A DNA stretch of 64,000 bases from positions 124,001-188,000 of the forward strand of contig NZ_JAELXS010000003.1 of assembly GCF_016427505.1 (NCBI RefSeq). The letters run 5' to 3'. Within the stretch, counting starts at the first letter, position 1. Every line of letters starts with the position of its first letter. The notes beneath the pieces are model-generated. The model worked only from the letters and a program-made list of their open reading frames with translations. It was not told the origin of the DNA and searched no databases. This DNA is from Sphingomonas mollis. GTDB taxonomy: Bacteria; Pseudomonadota; Alphaproteobacteria; Sphingomonadales; Sphingomonadaceae. Shown in pieces: positions 17,581 through 25,111 of the stretch. A program made the translations under genes and the position numbers.

Positions 17581-18704
17581 CAATGCTTCCCGTTCTTGTT
17601 GGGGCCAAGTTGCGTGCCGGCGATGCCGTGTTTCGGCCACGCACCGATACTGTGGATATCGCGACCCGGCGCGACGGGAATGCCACGCCGGGGAATATCC
17701 TTCTCGTCGCGCACCAGTACCTCGATGACGTCGCGATCGGTGCCGGCGCTGGCGGCAATGCGGTGAAGCCCGGCGCCGAGGACGATACGGAGCGACCAAT
17801 AGGTAGTGCCGGACATGGACGTCATCGGTTGGGCGACGCCATCGTCGATCGACAGCATGACGGGTTGTGCCGTGTTCCCGAACAGCTTGGCGACGATCTC
17901 GACCTCGCCCGGACGTGGGACCTGCGTTGCATCGGCGGGTCGCGTCACCAGCCGGACGTCGGCCGGCGCGATGATCTGGACGAATGGCCAGTCGCCGCCC
18001 GTCTCCTTGAACCGCCAGCTCGGCACGCGACCGTGGATCGTCGTGATCGAAAAACCGGGTTTGCCCCCACCCTCCTCGATCTCGCCGGTCGAACGGGTAG
18101 CGCCATAGATGACGCGGCCGTCGTTGAGCAATTCGCTGTAATGGGTATGCCCGGTATCGACGAAGGCAACGCGCGCGTCGGCGAAAATGCGGGCGATATC
18201 CTCGCCGTCCGCTGCGAGATCGCCGGGATAGGCGTGCATGAACACGACGGGCGTTTGTCCCTCCGCCTCTGCTCGTGCCAGTTCCTCGAGCAGTCGATTG
18301 CGGTGGTGCGTCGTCAGCCGGAAATCGGGTCCGCCGGCGCCTGCGGAAATGATATCGAGGAAGATGCAGCGATGGCCGGCGATGACTTCCGCCTCCGGCC
18401 GGTTCGCCTCGGGAAAGGCGGCGTCGTAATGGGCAAGGTTGCCCAATTCGAAATCGTGATCGCCCGGAATGACCCGGTAGGGCAGGCGCAGCGGAGCGAG
18501 GGTTTCGGTGATGACGCGATATTGTTCGACCGTCGCGTGATTGGCGTTGTCGCCGGGCAGAAACACAAAATCCGCCGCGTCACCGATCTGATCGTTGATC
18601 TCGACGATGATCGCCGCAAGCCGGTCACGGCTTTGCCAGCCATTCGCTTCGTCCATATGCAGATCGCCGATATGGACCCAGCTCAGGCAGGGAACACCGG
18701 TCAC
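17577..18704 (-). CDS. Cytoplasmic metallophosphoesterase with C-terminal beta domain
   Basis: A 375-aa calcineurin-like phosphoesterase. All metal motifs are present in the first 210 residues: GDLHMDE, LPGDNANH, IPGDHDFE, FMHAYPGD and DTGHTHYSE. There is no signal peptide, so it should act in the cytoplasm. From about residue 225 a beta-rich Ig-like domain follows (VEIVAKLFGNTAQPVMLSIDDG; YWSLRIVLGAGLHRI). It overlaps the MFS gene and the permease gene by 4 bp each. Operon context suggests it hydrolyses a phosphate ester handled by the transporters; that is inference only. Confidence 0.88.
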   Translation of the reverse strand: MTGVPCLSWVHIGDLHMDEANGWQSRDRLAAIIVEINDQIGDAADFVFLPGDNANHATVEQYRVITETLAPLRLPYRVIPGDHDFELGNLAHYDAAFPEANRPEAEVIAGHRCIFLDIISAGAGGPDFRLTTHHRNRLLEELARAEAEGQTPVVFMHAYPGDLAADGEDIARIFADARVAFVDTGHTHYSELLNDGRVIYGATRSTGEIEEGGGKPGFSITTIHGRVPSWRFKETGGDWPFVQIIAPADVRLVTRPADATQVPRPGEVEIVAKLFGNTAQPVMLSIDDGVAQPMTSMSGTTYWSLRIVLGAGLHRIAASAGTDRDVIEVLVRDEKDIPRRGIPVAPGRDIHSIGAWPKHGIAGTQLGPNKNGKHW

Positions 18705-19954
18705 TTATGCGTCTCCGGCATGGCGGTGAGATAGAGGACGAAACCGGCGGCCGCGATGCCTGCAAGCGTCAGGAAGCTGGCGCTGTATCCCGCCCAGACG
18801 ATGATCGATCCCGCCAGCGTCGCCGACAGGGCCGCACCCAACCCGAATACGCTCGATACCACGCCCTGGCTGACGTTGAACCGACCCGATCCCTTGGTCA
18901 GGTCGGCGACGATTACGGGGAACAACGCGCCGAATATTCCCGCGCCGATACCATCCAGTGCCTGCACACCGACCAGCCACCATGGATCGTTGGATACCGT
19001 GTAGAGGGCACCACGCGCGGCCAGGAAGCCGAACGCGACGAGAAAAATCGGCTTGGTCCCCCAACGCTCGGTGTTCCGCCCGACCACGATCGCGACCGGC
19101 ACCATCACCAGCTGCGCCGCGACGATGCAGGCGGCGGTCAGCGAAGTCGCCTTGTCGGTGCCCACGGTCCGGCCCAGCAACTGGCTGACCGACGTCAGCA
19201 TTGCCGCATTGGCCAGATGAAACGTGAAGGTCGCGGCAGCGAAGATCATCAGCGGCCGGTTTTCGATCAGCGTCTTCCAGCCGCTCGGCTCCTCGCATCC
19301 CTCCTCTGGTTCGCAGTCGAGACCGCGCGCGACGGCATTGTCGATGTCGTCGTTGTTCAGCCTTGCCGATACGATGACGCTGGCGACGGTCAGCACCGCC
19401 ATCAACCAGAAGACCACGACGGGACCGAACGACCAGGCGAGCACGCCGGCGAGCGCAGCGGATACCGCATTGCCGGCATGGTTGAACGCCTCGTTACGGC
19501 CGACCCGTTTGGCGAACAGCTTCGGCCCGACCAGACCCAGCGTGATGGCCGAGATCGCCGGCGCGAACACCGCCCCCGCCGCCGCGGCGATCGATTGGGT
19601 GATCGTCACCATCGTGAAGCCCGATACGATCGGTAGCGAGAGGCTGCTCAACGTGACCAGCAACGCGGCAGCGATGACGATCCGTGGCTTGTTCTTCGCC
19701 CGGTCGATCAGGCCGCCGGCGGGCGTCTGCGACAGCAGGCCGACGATACCGGCGATAGTGAGCACAAGCCCGACGGTCGCCTCGTTCCAGCCATGCGACG
19801 GGCCGCGAACGACCAGCAGATAGATGGCAAGGTAGGGTCCGAGCCCATCGCGCACGTCCGCCAGGAAGAAGTTGAGCGCATCAAGCGTGCCGGTGGGCGT
19901 GTGGCCTTTGGGCGACCCCGTCGTTTCAGGCATGGCTGCCGCAGATGCCATCAT
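18701..19954 (-). CDS. MFS transporter heading a five-gene operon
   Basis: A 417-aa major facilitator with 12 predicted helices and a central loop (residues 200-230) with DCEPEEGCEEPSGW, an unusual acidic, cysteine-bearing linker between the halves. DVRDGLGPYLAIYLL, GLLSQTPAGGLIDRAKNKPR (the loop 2-3 motif) and DGIGAGIFGALFPVIVADLTKGSGRFN are typical of the MFS group found near metallophosphoesterases. The start is one of ATG 19954 or ATG 19951, behind GGAGA. It is coupled to the phosphoesterase by ATGA. Two palindromes upstream at 19986-20035 may be the operator of the operon. Confidence 0.88.
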   Translation of the reverse strand: MMASAAAMPETTGSPKGHTPTGTLDALNFFLADVRDGLGPYLAIYLLVVRGPSHGWNEATVGLVLTIAGIVGLLSQTPAGGLIDRAKNKPRIVIAAALLVTLSSLSLPIVSGFTMVTITQSIAAAAGAVFAPAISAITLGLVGPKLFAKRVGRNEAFNHAGNAVSAALAGVLAWSFGPVVVFWLMAVLTVASVIVSARLNNDDIDNAVARGLDCEPEEGCEEPSGWKTLIENRPLMIFAAATFTFHLANAAMLTSVSQLLGRTVGTDKATSLTAACIVAAQLVMVPVAIVVGRNTERWGTKPIFLVAFGFLAARGALYTVSNDPWWLVGVQALDGIGAGIFGALFPVIVADLTKGSGRFNVSQGVVSSVFGLGAALSATLAGSIIVWAGYSASFLTLAGIAAAGFVLYLTAMPETHK

Positions 19955-19985
19955 GTGTCTCCAGAATTCGCGCGAAGAAGTGCGA

Positions 19986-20035
19986 AGCGCTCGGTAGAGC
20001 GCTCCGACGAAAGCAGACTGAACGACGCCGTTCAG
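19986..20035. promoter_or_regulatory. Two perfect palindromes upstream of the MFS operon
   Basis: AGCGCTC-GGTA-GAGCGCT (19986-20003) and CTGAACG-ACGC-CGTTCAG (20018-20035) are separated by 14 bp, 32-81 bp upstream of the MFS start on the other strand. The second also sits just upstream of a TATAAT on the plus strand. They could be regulator sites or leader hairpins; the sequence alone does not decide. Confidence 0.4.
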
Positions 20036-20043
20036 GTTCGGTT

Positions 20044-20300
20044 TATAATGGGCTGAGGTCGCAGTGAATGACTGCGCGGTATCGCTTCACCGAGCACATC
20101 AGTTCCGGATCGGAATGAAAATAGCTCCGAAGCGGCATAAGAATTGTACCGGCCAACGCGGGTATCGCGTTGGTGACACAGCCAGCGTTGCCAAGGCGGA
20201 AGGAATGAAAGCGTTTAAGCGTGGGAAAGAGGGGGGGGCTTGGAAGTACCATATCGTGCTGCAATCCACTGCGCTCAAAGCCACGCCGAACCTCGCAGTC
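20044..20300 (+). ncRNA. Hairpin-rich intergenic region, possible small RNA
   Basis: No convincing protein gene lies in 19955-20303. A consensus -10 TATAAT (20044-20049) is followed by a chain of perfect stems: CGCAGT/ACTGCG (20058-20074), TTCCG/CGGAA (20103-20115) and CCAACGCG/CGCGTTGG (20153-20173). The stretch is less GC-rich than its neighbours and has no terminator I can define; a G8 run lies near 20230. A good -35 is missing. Treat the start, end and strand as a hypothesis. Confidence 0.25.
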
Positions 20301-20303
20301 CGC

Positions 20304-20642
20304 TTAGCGCTGCTTCTTCGTCGTGGTGGCGGTGAAGTCGGGGTCCTTGTTCGCCACCCAATCCACGAATTTGCGCACGGCGGGGTTGGCCAGCAGGGCC
20401 TCCATGTCCATCGCGTGGCGCTGCAGTTCGGAATTGGTGAAGTTCGCGGTCAGCGTCTGTTGGCAGATGGGATGCATGGGAACCACATCGCGACCGCCCC
20501 GGCTCTTGGGAACGGGATGATGCCAGACGATGGTCTTGCCCGTCGGCCGGCCGCAGAGCCAGCATGAGATGATTTCCGCCGGGGCTTCGTCGTCGCGCTG
20601 CACATCCTCATAGGGACCATGTTTCGAATGTTTGCGGGCCAT
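20304..20642 (-). CDS. HNH endonuclease-like zinc protein
   Basis: A 112-aa protein carrying an HNH-type zinc finger: CWLCGRPTG, then WHHPVPKSRGGRD (the HH of the beta-beta-alpha-metal fold), VVPMHPICQQTLTANFTNSEL. The usual last histidine (ICHxT) is replaced by glutamine (ICQQT), which may weaken catalysis. The C-terminus is a helical extension with a basic end. Such stand-alone small HNH proteins are common in sphingomonads and not linked here to phage genes or restriction genes. Divergent from the paoA-like gene. Confidence 0.75.
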   Translation of the reverse strand: MARKHSKHGPYEDVQRDDEAPAEIISCWLCGRPTGKTIVWHHPVPKSRGGRDVVPMHPICQQTLTANFTNSELQRHAMDMEALLANPAVRKFVDWVANKDPDFTATTTKKQR

Positions 20643-20734
20643 GACGTTACCTTAATCCCTCTGTCGCCGCTTCATTAGCGGGGTGGAGCCGGCCGCGCCA
20701 TTCGCCGCTTGGCAGATCGGGCACGACCCGAGTA

Positions 20735-20746
20735 TACCGGTCGGTA
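20735..20746. promoter_or_regulatory. Candidate TetR-type operator upstream of the aldehyde oxidase operon
   Basis: TACCG-GT-CGGTA (20735-20746) is a short palindrome 56-67 bp upstream of the first subunit gene, of the ACCGnnCGGT kind often bound by TetR/AcrR regulators. It is followed by an AT-rich TTAAATAAA stretch that may form the promoter. No TetR gene is nearby. Confidence 0.35.
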
Positions 20747-20801
20747 GTTAAATAAAGGCCCGGCGGACCATCCGATATCGCCGGCGTATCTGGAGATGAC
20801 G

Positions 20802-21308
20802 ATGCCGATACTCGTCAACGGTTCCGCGGTCGCGCTGCCCAATGATCCCCGCGTTTCTCTGCTCGACCTGTTGCGGGAGGGTTTGCATCTTTCCGGCACG
20901 AAGAAGGGCTGCAATCAGGGCGCATGTGGCGCCTGCACGGTGCTGGTAGACGGCGAGCGCATCCTTTCCTGCCTGGCACTGGCGGTGCAGTACGAGGGGC
21001 GCTCCGTCACCACGATCGAGGGGCTGAGCGACGGCGACGGACTGCATCCGTTGCAGCAGGCGTTCATCGATCATGACGGCTTCCAGTGCGGTTATTGCAC
21101 GCCCGGCCAAATCTGTTCCGCGATCGGCATGGCGGCCGAGGCGAAGCGCGGCGTGCCGAGCCACGTCAGCGCGGATCTCTCCACCGATGTCAGGTTGACA
21201 CGCGAGGAGCTACAGGAGCGGATGAGCGGCAATCTATGTCGATGCGGCGCGCATAACGGGATCATCGACGCGATCCGCGATACGGTTGCCGCGGAGCTGG
21301 CGGCATGA
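20802..21308 (+). CDS. Molybdenum hydroxylase [2Fe-2S] subunit (PaoA-like)
   Basis: A 168-aa iron-sulfur subunit of an aldehyde oxidase/xanthine dehydrogenase family enzyme. The plant-type [2Fe-2S] site is CNQGACGACTVL with a distal Cys in RILSCLALAV; the second cluster is bound by CGYCTPGQIC and LCRCG. The ATG at 20802 is 6 nt after GGAG, better placed than the one at 20796. E. coli PaoA carries a Tat leader before this domain; here the protein begins directly with the ferredoxin fold (MPILVNGSAVAL), so the complex should be cytoplasmic. Its stop overlaps the next gene by 4 bp. Confidence 0.93.
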   Translation: MPILVNGSAVALPNDPRVSLLDLLREGLHLSGTKKGCNQGACGACTVLVDGERILSCLALAVQYEGRSVTTIEGLSDGDGLHPLQQAFIDHDGFQCGYCTPGQICSAIGMAAEAKRGVPSHVSADLSTDVRLTREELQERMSGNLCRCGAHNGIIDAIRDTVAAELAA

Positions 21309-22291
21309 CCCCGTTCTCCTATGCACGCGCGAACAACGCCGCGGAAGCGCTGCAACTGGGACGGGGCGGCGCGGCAAACTATCTGGGCGGCGGCACCAAT
21401 CTGGTCGACCTGATGCGCGAGACGATCGCGAAGCCGGACAGGCTGGTCGACGTCACCGGATTGTCGGACGCGATCACCGACACAGCGGACGACGGTCTGT
21501 TGATCGGGGCGGCGGTGCGCAACACCGCGCTGGCCGAGCACCCGGCGGTGCGGACGCGTTATCCGATGCTGTCGCGCGCGATCCTGGCGGGTGCGTCGGC
21601 GCAGATTCGCAACATGGCGACGGTTGGCGGCAACCTGCTCCAGCGGACACGATGCACCTATTTCTACGACACGGATGGATCGCGGTGTAACAAGCGCGTC
21701 CCCGGTTCGGGTTGCGACGCGGTCGGCGGGTTCACCCGAATCCATGCGGTCCTCGGCGCGTCGCCGGCGTGCGTGGCGACGCATCCGTCGGACATGTGCG
21801 TGGCGCTCGCGGCGCTGGATGCGGTCGTGCATGTCGAGGGTGCGGGCGGCGCGCGTACGCTGTCGTTCGGCGATCTGCACCGTCTTCCGGGCGATCGTCC
21901 CGAACTCGATACAGTTCTAGAGGTCGGCGAATTGATTACCGCGATCGAGCTGCCACCGCTGCCGTTCGCGGCATCCTCGACCTATCGAAAGGTGCGGGAC
22001 CGGGCGAGTTATGCCTTTGCGCTGATCTCGGTCGCTGCGGCGATCGATGTGGTCGATGGCGAGATCAGGGACGTGCGCCTCGCGCTGGGCGGGGTAGCGC
22101 ACAAGCCGTGGCGTGCGACGACGGCGGAGGCACTGTTGCGCGGACGGCCGGCGACCGAGGCTGCGTTCCGCGACGCCGCCATCGCCGAACTCGCCGATGC
22201 CAGGCCGTTGCGCGACAATGGTTTCAAGATCGAACTCGCCAAACGCACGATCGTCGCCGTTCTTGGCGACCTGTCGGGAGCCACCGCATGA
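21305..22291 (+). CDS. Molybdenum hydroxylase FAD/[4Fe-4S] subunit (PaoB-like)
   Basis: A 328-aa FAD-binding subunit. The FAD motif is YLGGGTNLVDLMRE and the second one MATVGGNLLQRTRC. The loop with CTYFYD, RCNKR, SGCDA and SPACVATHPSDM matches the extra [4Fe-4S] cluster insertion of the E. coli periplasmic aldehyde oxidase PaoB, which ordinary xanthine dehydrogenase FAD subunits lack. The C-terminal CO-dehydrogenase-type domain is complete. It overlaps both neighbours by 4 bp. Confidence 0.93.
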   Translation: MTPFSYARANNAAEALQLGRGGAANYLGGGTNLVDLMRETIAKPDRLVDVTGLSDAITDTADDGLLIGAAVRNTALAEHPAVRTRYPMLSRAILAGASAQIRNMATVGGNLLQRTRCTYFYDTDGSRCNKRVPGSGCDAVGGFTRIHAVLGASPACVATHPSDMCVALAALDAVVHVEGAGGARTLSFGDLHRLPGDRPELDTVLEVGELITAIELPPLPFAASSTYRKVRDRASYAFALISVAAAIDVVDGEIRDVRLALGGVAHKPWRATTAEALLRGRPATEAAFRDAAIAELADARPLRDNGFKIELAKRTIVAVLGDLSGATA

Positions 22292-24621
22292 GCATCCTCG
22301 ATACCGCCAGGGAAGCCGCACAGGGTCTGGTGCAGGGCGCGATGGCAAAGTTGGTGCCGCTGGCGCCGGACAGCTGGATTCCGGGTGGCGTCCCCGATCC
22401 GTTGATCGCGCGGAAGCATGGGTTGATCGGCACGTCGGTGTCGCGGCTCGACGGAGCGCTGAAGGTGAAGGGCGCGGCACGGTTCGCGGCCGAATTCGCG
22501 CTCGACGACATGGTCTATGCCGCGCTTGCCTTCGCGACGATCCCGCGCGGACGGATCGCGACGCTAGACGTGGCGGCAGCCGAGGCCGCGTCCGGCGTCG
22601 TGGTGGTGATGACGCACCGGAATGCGCCGCGTATGAAGCAACCAGCCGTGTTCGGATCGTCACCGACCGCCGCCGGTCCGGCCGACCTGCCGATCATGCA
22701 GGACGATCGTATTCATTGGAACGGGCAGCCGATCGCGGTCGTGCTGGCCGGGACTCAGGAACAGGCGGACCATGCCGTTTCTCTGATCGTCACGACCTAC
22801 GACGTCGAGGAGTCGGTCACGTCATTTGCTGCGGCCAAGGAGAAAGGCGCGGCCCCGGCGTCCTTCATGGGGCAGCCGTTATTGAACGAGATCGGCGATG
22901 CCGATGCGATGCTGGCGGCGGCACCGCACAAGGTCGATCAGGTCTATCGTACGCCCCGGCACAATCACAACGCGATCGAACCGCATGCGGCGACGATCGC
23001 CTGGGTCGGTGGCGATCTGGTCGTCCACGACGCCAGCCAGCTCGTCTCGATGGAAGCGGCGACGATCGCCGGCGTGTTCGACCTGAAGGTTGAGCAGGTT
23101 CGCGTGACCTCTCCCTATGTCGGCGGTGGCTTCGGAGGCAAATGCCTGTGGGATCACCAGATACTGGGCGCGGCGGCGGCGAAGCTGGCGGGGCGCCCGG
23201 TGCGGATCGTGCTGACCCGCGAAGGGGTCTATCGCGGCGTCGGCGGGCGGACGTTGACCGAACAGCGGGTTGCCATCGGTGCGGCCGCCGGCGGACATTT
23301 CCAAGCGCTGATCCATGCCGGCACGACAGCGACGACGCCGCACAACAATATGCCCGAACCGTTTATTCTCGGCACGCGGGCGGGTTATGCGGCGGATAGC
23401 TTCAAGCTGTCGGTCGATGTCGTGCGGATGAACATGCTCGCCAACACGTTCATGCGCGCGCCCGGGGAGTCGGTCGGTACGTTCGCGCTGGAGTCGGCGA
23501 TCGACGAACTGGCGGCCGATCTGGGTATCGACCCAATCGAACTGCGCATTCGTAACGAGCCGGAGGTGGATCCAACCTCCGGTCTGCCCTTCTCGTCGCG
23601 GCATATCGTCGAGGCATGGCGCGCAGGCGCAGCGAAATTCGGCTGGGACAAGCGTGGACTGCCGGGTGCGCGGCGGGAGGGTGAGTGGCTGATTGGCATG
23701 GGCTGTGCGACCGGCACCTATCCCTATTACCGGATGCCGGGCGCGGCGGCGCGGATCACGCTGGATCGGGCCGGCACCGCACTGGTCGAGGTCGCCGCGC
23801 ACGAAATGGGCATGGGGACGTCGACGACGACGACGATGGTCGCCGCCGAACGGCTCGGATTGCCGCTGGAGGCAGTCGAGGTCCGCTATGGCGATTCGAT
23901 CATTCCCGGCGCGATCCTGGCGGGGGGATCGCAACAGACGGCCGCGATCGGTGCCGCGGTGATCGCGGCACATAACGCGCTCGTCGCGGAACTACTGAAG
24001 CTGGCGGGCAATGACTCGCCGCTGGCGGGGCTATCACCCGACGAGGTCGGCAGCGAGGATGGTGGGCTCGCCAAGCTGGACGATCCGGCACGACGCGAAA
24101 GCTATGCCTCTATCCTCCACCGGGCGCAGCGCGATCATGTCAGCGTATCGGCGGAAGGATCGCCACCGCTGGAACTGATGCATTGGTCGATGCACTCGCA
24201 CAGTGCGATCTTCTGCGAGGCGCGCGTTAACGCCGTAACGCGCGAGGTCCGCGTCAGCCGCTTCCTCGGCTCGTTCGATTGCGGCCGCATCCTCAACCCG
24301 AAGACCGCGCGCAGTCAGTTCCGGGGCGGTATGATCATGGGCCTGGGCCTCGCGTTGATGGAGGAGACCGAATTTGACGAGCGCAACGGCCGGATCATGA
24401 ATCCCAGCCTCGCCGAATATCACGTGCCGGTGCATCTCGACGTGCCCGAGATTGATGTGATCTGGACCGATATCGCCGATCCACATACGCCGATGGGCGC
24501 ACACGGGGTCGGCGAAATCGGCATCACCGGTGTCGCGGCGGCCGTCGCGAACGCTGTCTACAACGCGACCGGCACCCGCGTCCGCGACCTGCCGATCACG
24601 CTGGACAAGTTGCTGGTGTAG
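22288..24621 (+). CDS. Molybdenum hydroxylase large molybdopterin subunit (PaoC-like)
   Basis: A 777-aa catalytic subunit, expected to bind molybdopterin cytosine dinucleotide and oxidise aldehydes to acids. It has the family's KVKGAARFAAEF entry, RVTSPYVGGGFGGK, TFMRAPGESVGTFALESAIDELA, GGSQQTAAIGAA and the catalytic glutamate in GAHGVGEIGITG near the C-terminus. The length agrees with PaoC (about 730). The start is ATG 22288, in a 4-bp overlap. A PaoD/XdhC-type maturation factor is not in the window, so the enzyme must rely on one elsewhere. Confidence 0.93.
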   Translation: MSILDTAREAAQGLVQGAMAKLVPLAPDSWIPGGVPDPLIARKHGLIGTSVSRLDGALKVKGAARFAAEFALDDMVYAALAFATIPRGRIATLDVAAAEAASGVVVVMTHRNAPRMKQPAVFGSSPTAAGPADLPIMQDDRIHWNGQPIAVVLAGTQEQADHAVSLIVTTYDVEESVTSFAAAKEKGAAPASFMGQPLLNEIGDADAMLAAAPHKVDQVYRTPRHNHNAIEPHAATIAWVGGDLVVHDASQLVSMEAATIAGVFDLKVEQVRVTSPYVGGGFGGKCLWDHQILGAAAAKLAGRPVRIVLTREGVYRGVGGRTLTEQRVAIGAAAGGHFQALIHAGTTATTPHNNMPEPFILGTRAGYAADSFKLSVDVVRMNMLANTFMRAPGESVGTFALESAIDELAADLGIDPIELRIRNEPEVDPTSGLPFSSRHIVEAWRAGAAKFGWDKRGLPGARREGEWLIGMGCATGTYPYYRMPGAAARITLDRAGTALVEVAAHEMGMGTSTTTTMVAAERLGLPLEAVEVRYGDSIIPGAILAGGSQQTAAIGAAVIAAHNALVAELLKLAGNDSPLAGLSPDEVGSEDGGLAKLDDPARRESYASILHRAQRDHVSVSAEGSPPLELMHWSMHSHSAIFCEARVNAVTREVRVSRFLGSFDCGRILNPKTARSQFRGGMIMGLGLALMEETEFDERNGRIMNPSLAEYHVPVHLDVPEIDVIWTDIADPHTPMGAHGVGEIGITGVAAAVANAVYNATGTRVRDLPITLDKLLV

Positions 24622-24634
24622 CGCGCGAGGGAAT

Positions 24635-25111
24635 GTGGACATACGATCGGCGTCTCTGGACGATGCGGCAGGCATGAGCCGTGTCTTGCGGGAGATCATC
24701 GCGCTGACCGGACGCGAGCGCCCCAACGATGCCGCCTTCATCACCGCGCACTACATCGCCAATCCGGCAAGCATCCGGTGCAGTATTGCCGCCGATGAGG
24801 CGGGCAATATTCTGGGATTTCAGTCCCTGGTCGAGGCCATTGCGGGCAATCGATATGGCGTGCCCATGGGTTGGGGAATCATCGGCACGCACATCGGTCC
24901 GCGCGCGCATCGACGAGGTGTCGGGACGGCACTGTTTGCAGCCAGCAGGGCGGCGGCAATGCAGGCTAGGTTGGAGAAGATCGACGCGTATATCGGTGCC
25001 GACAATGTTTCGGGGCTGCGCTATTATGAGGCGATGGGTTTCCGTACCTACCGCGAGACAGATGGCATCGTTCAGAAGATGTTCGTGGTCGGTCGAGAGA
25101 ATGTTGCATGA
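24635..25111 (+). CDS. GNAT family N-acetyltransferase
   Basis: A 158-aa GCN5-related acetyltransferase. VDIRSASLDDAAGMSRVLREI is a typical first strand-helix unit; GTHIGPRAHRRGVGTALFAA holds the acetyl-CoA pyrophosphate loop (RRGVGT); NVSGLRYYEAMGFRTYRE is motif B. The start is GTG 24635, 13 bp after the large-subunit stop; no in-frame ATG gives a full domain. Its stop overlaps the next gene (ATGA at 25108). It is closest in style to the phosphinothricin/amino-acid acetyltransferase group, but the acceptor is unknown. Confidence 0.85.
   Translation: MDIRSASLDDAAGMSRVLREIIALTGRERPNDAAFITAHYIANPASIRCSIAADEAGNILGFQSLVEAIAGNRYGVPMGWGIIGTHIGPRAHRRGVGTALFAASRAAAMQARLEKIDAYIGADNVSGLRYYEAMGFRTYRETDGIVQKMFVVGRENVA

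Noticed and set aside
20064-20567. A 167-codon plus-strand open frame covering the hairpin-rich gap and the HNH gene
   Set aside because: It runs antisense through the HNH gene, has no ribosome site and no recognisable protein pattern.
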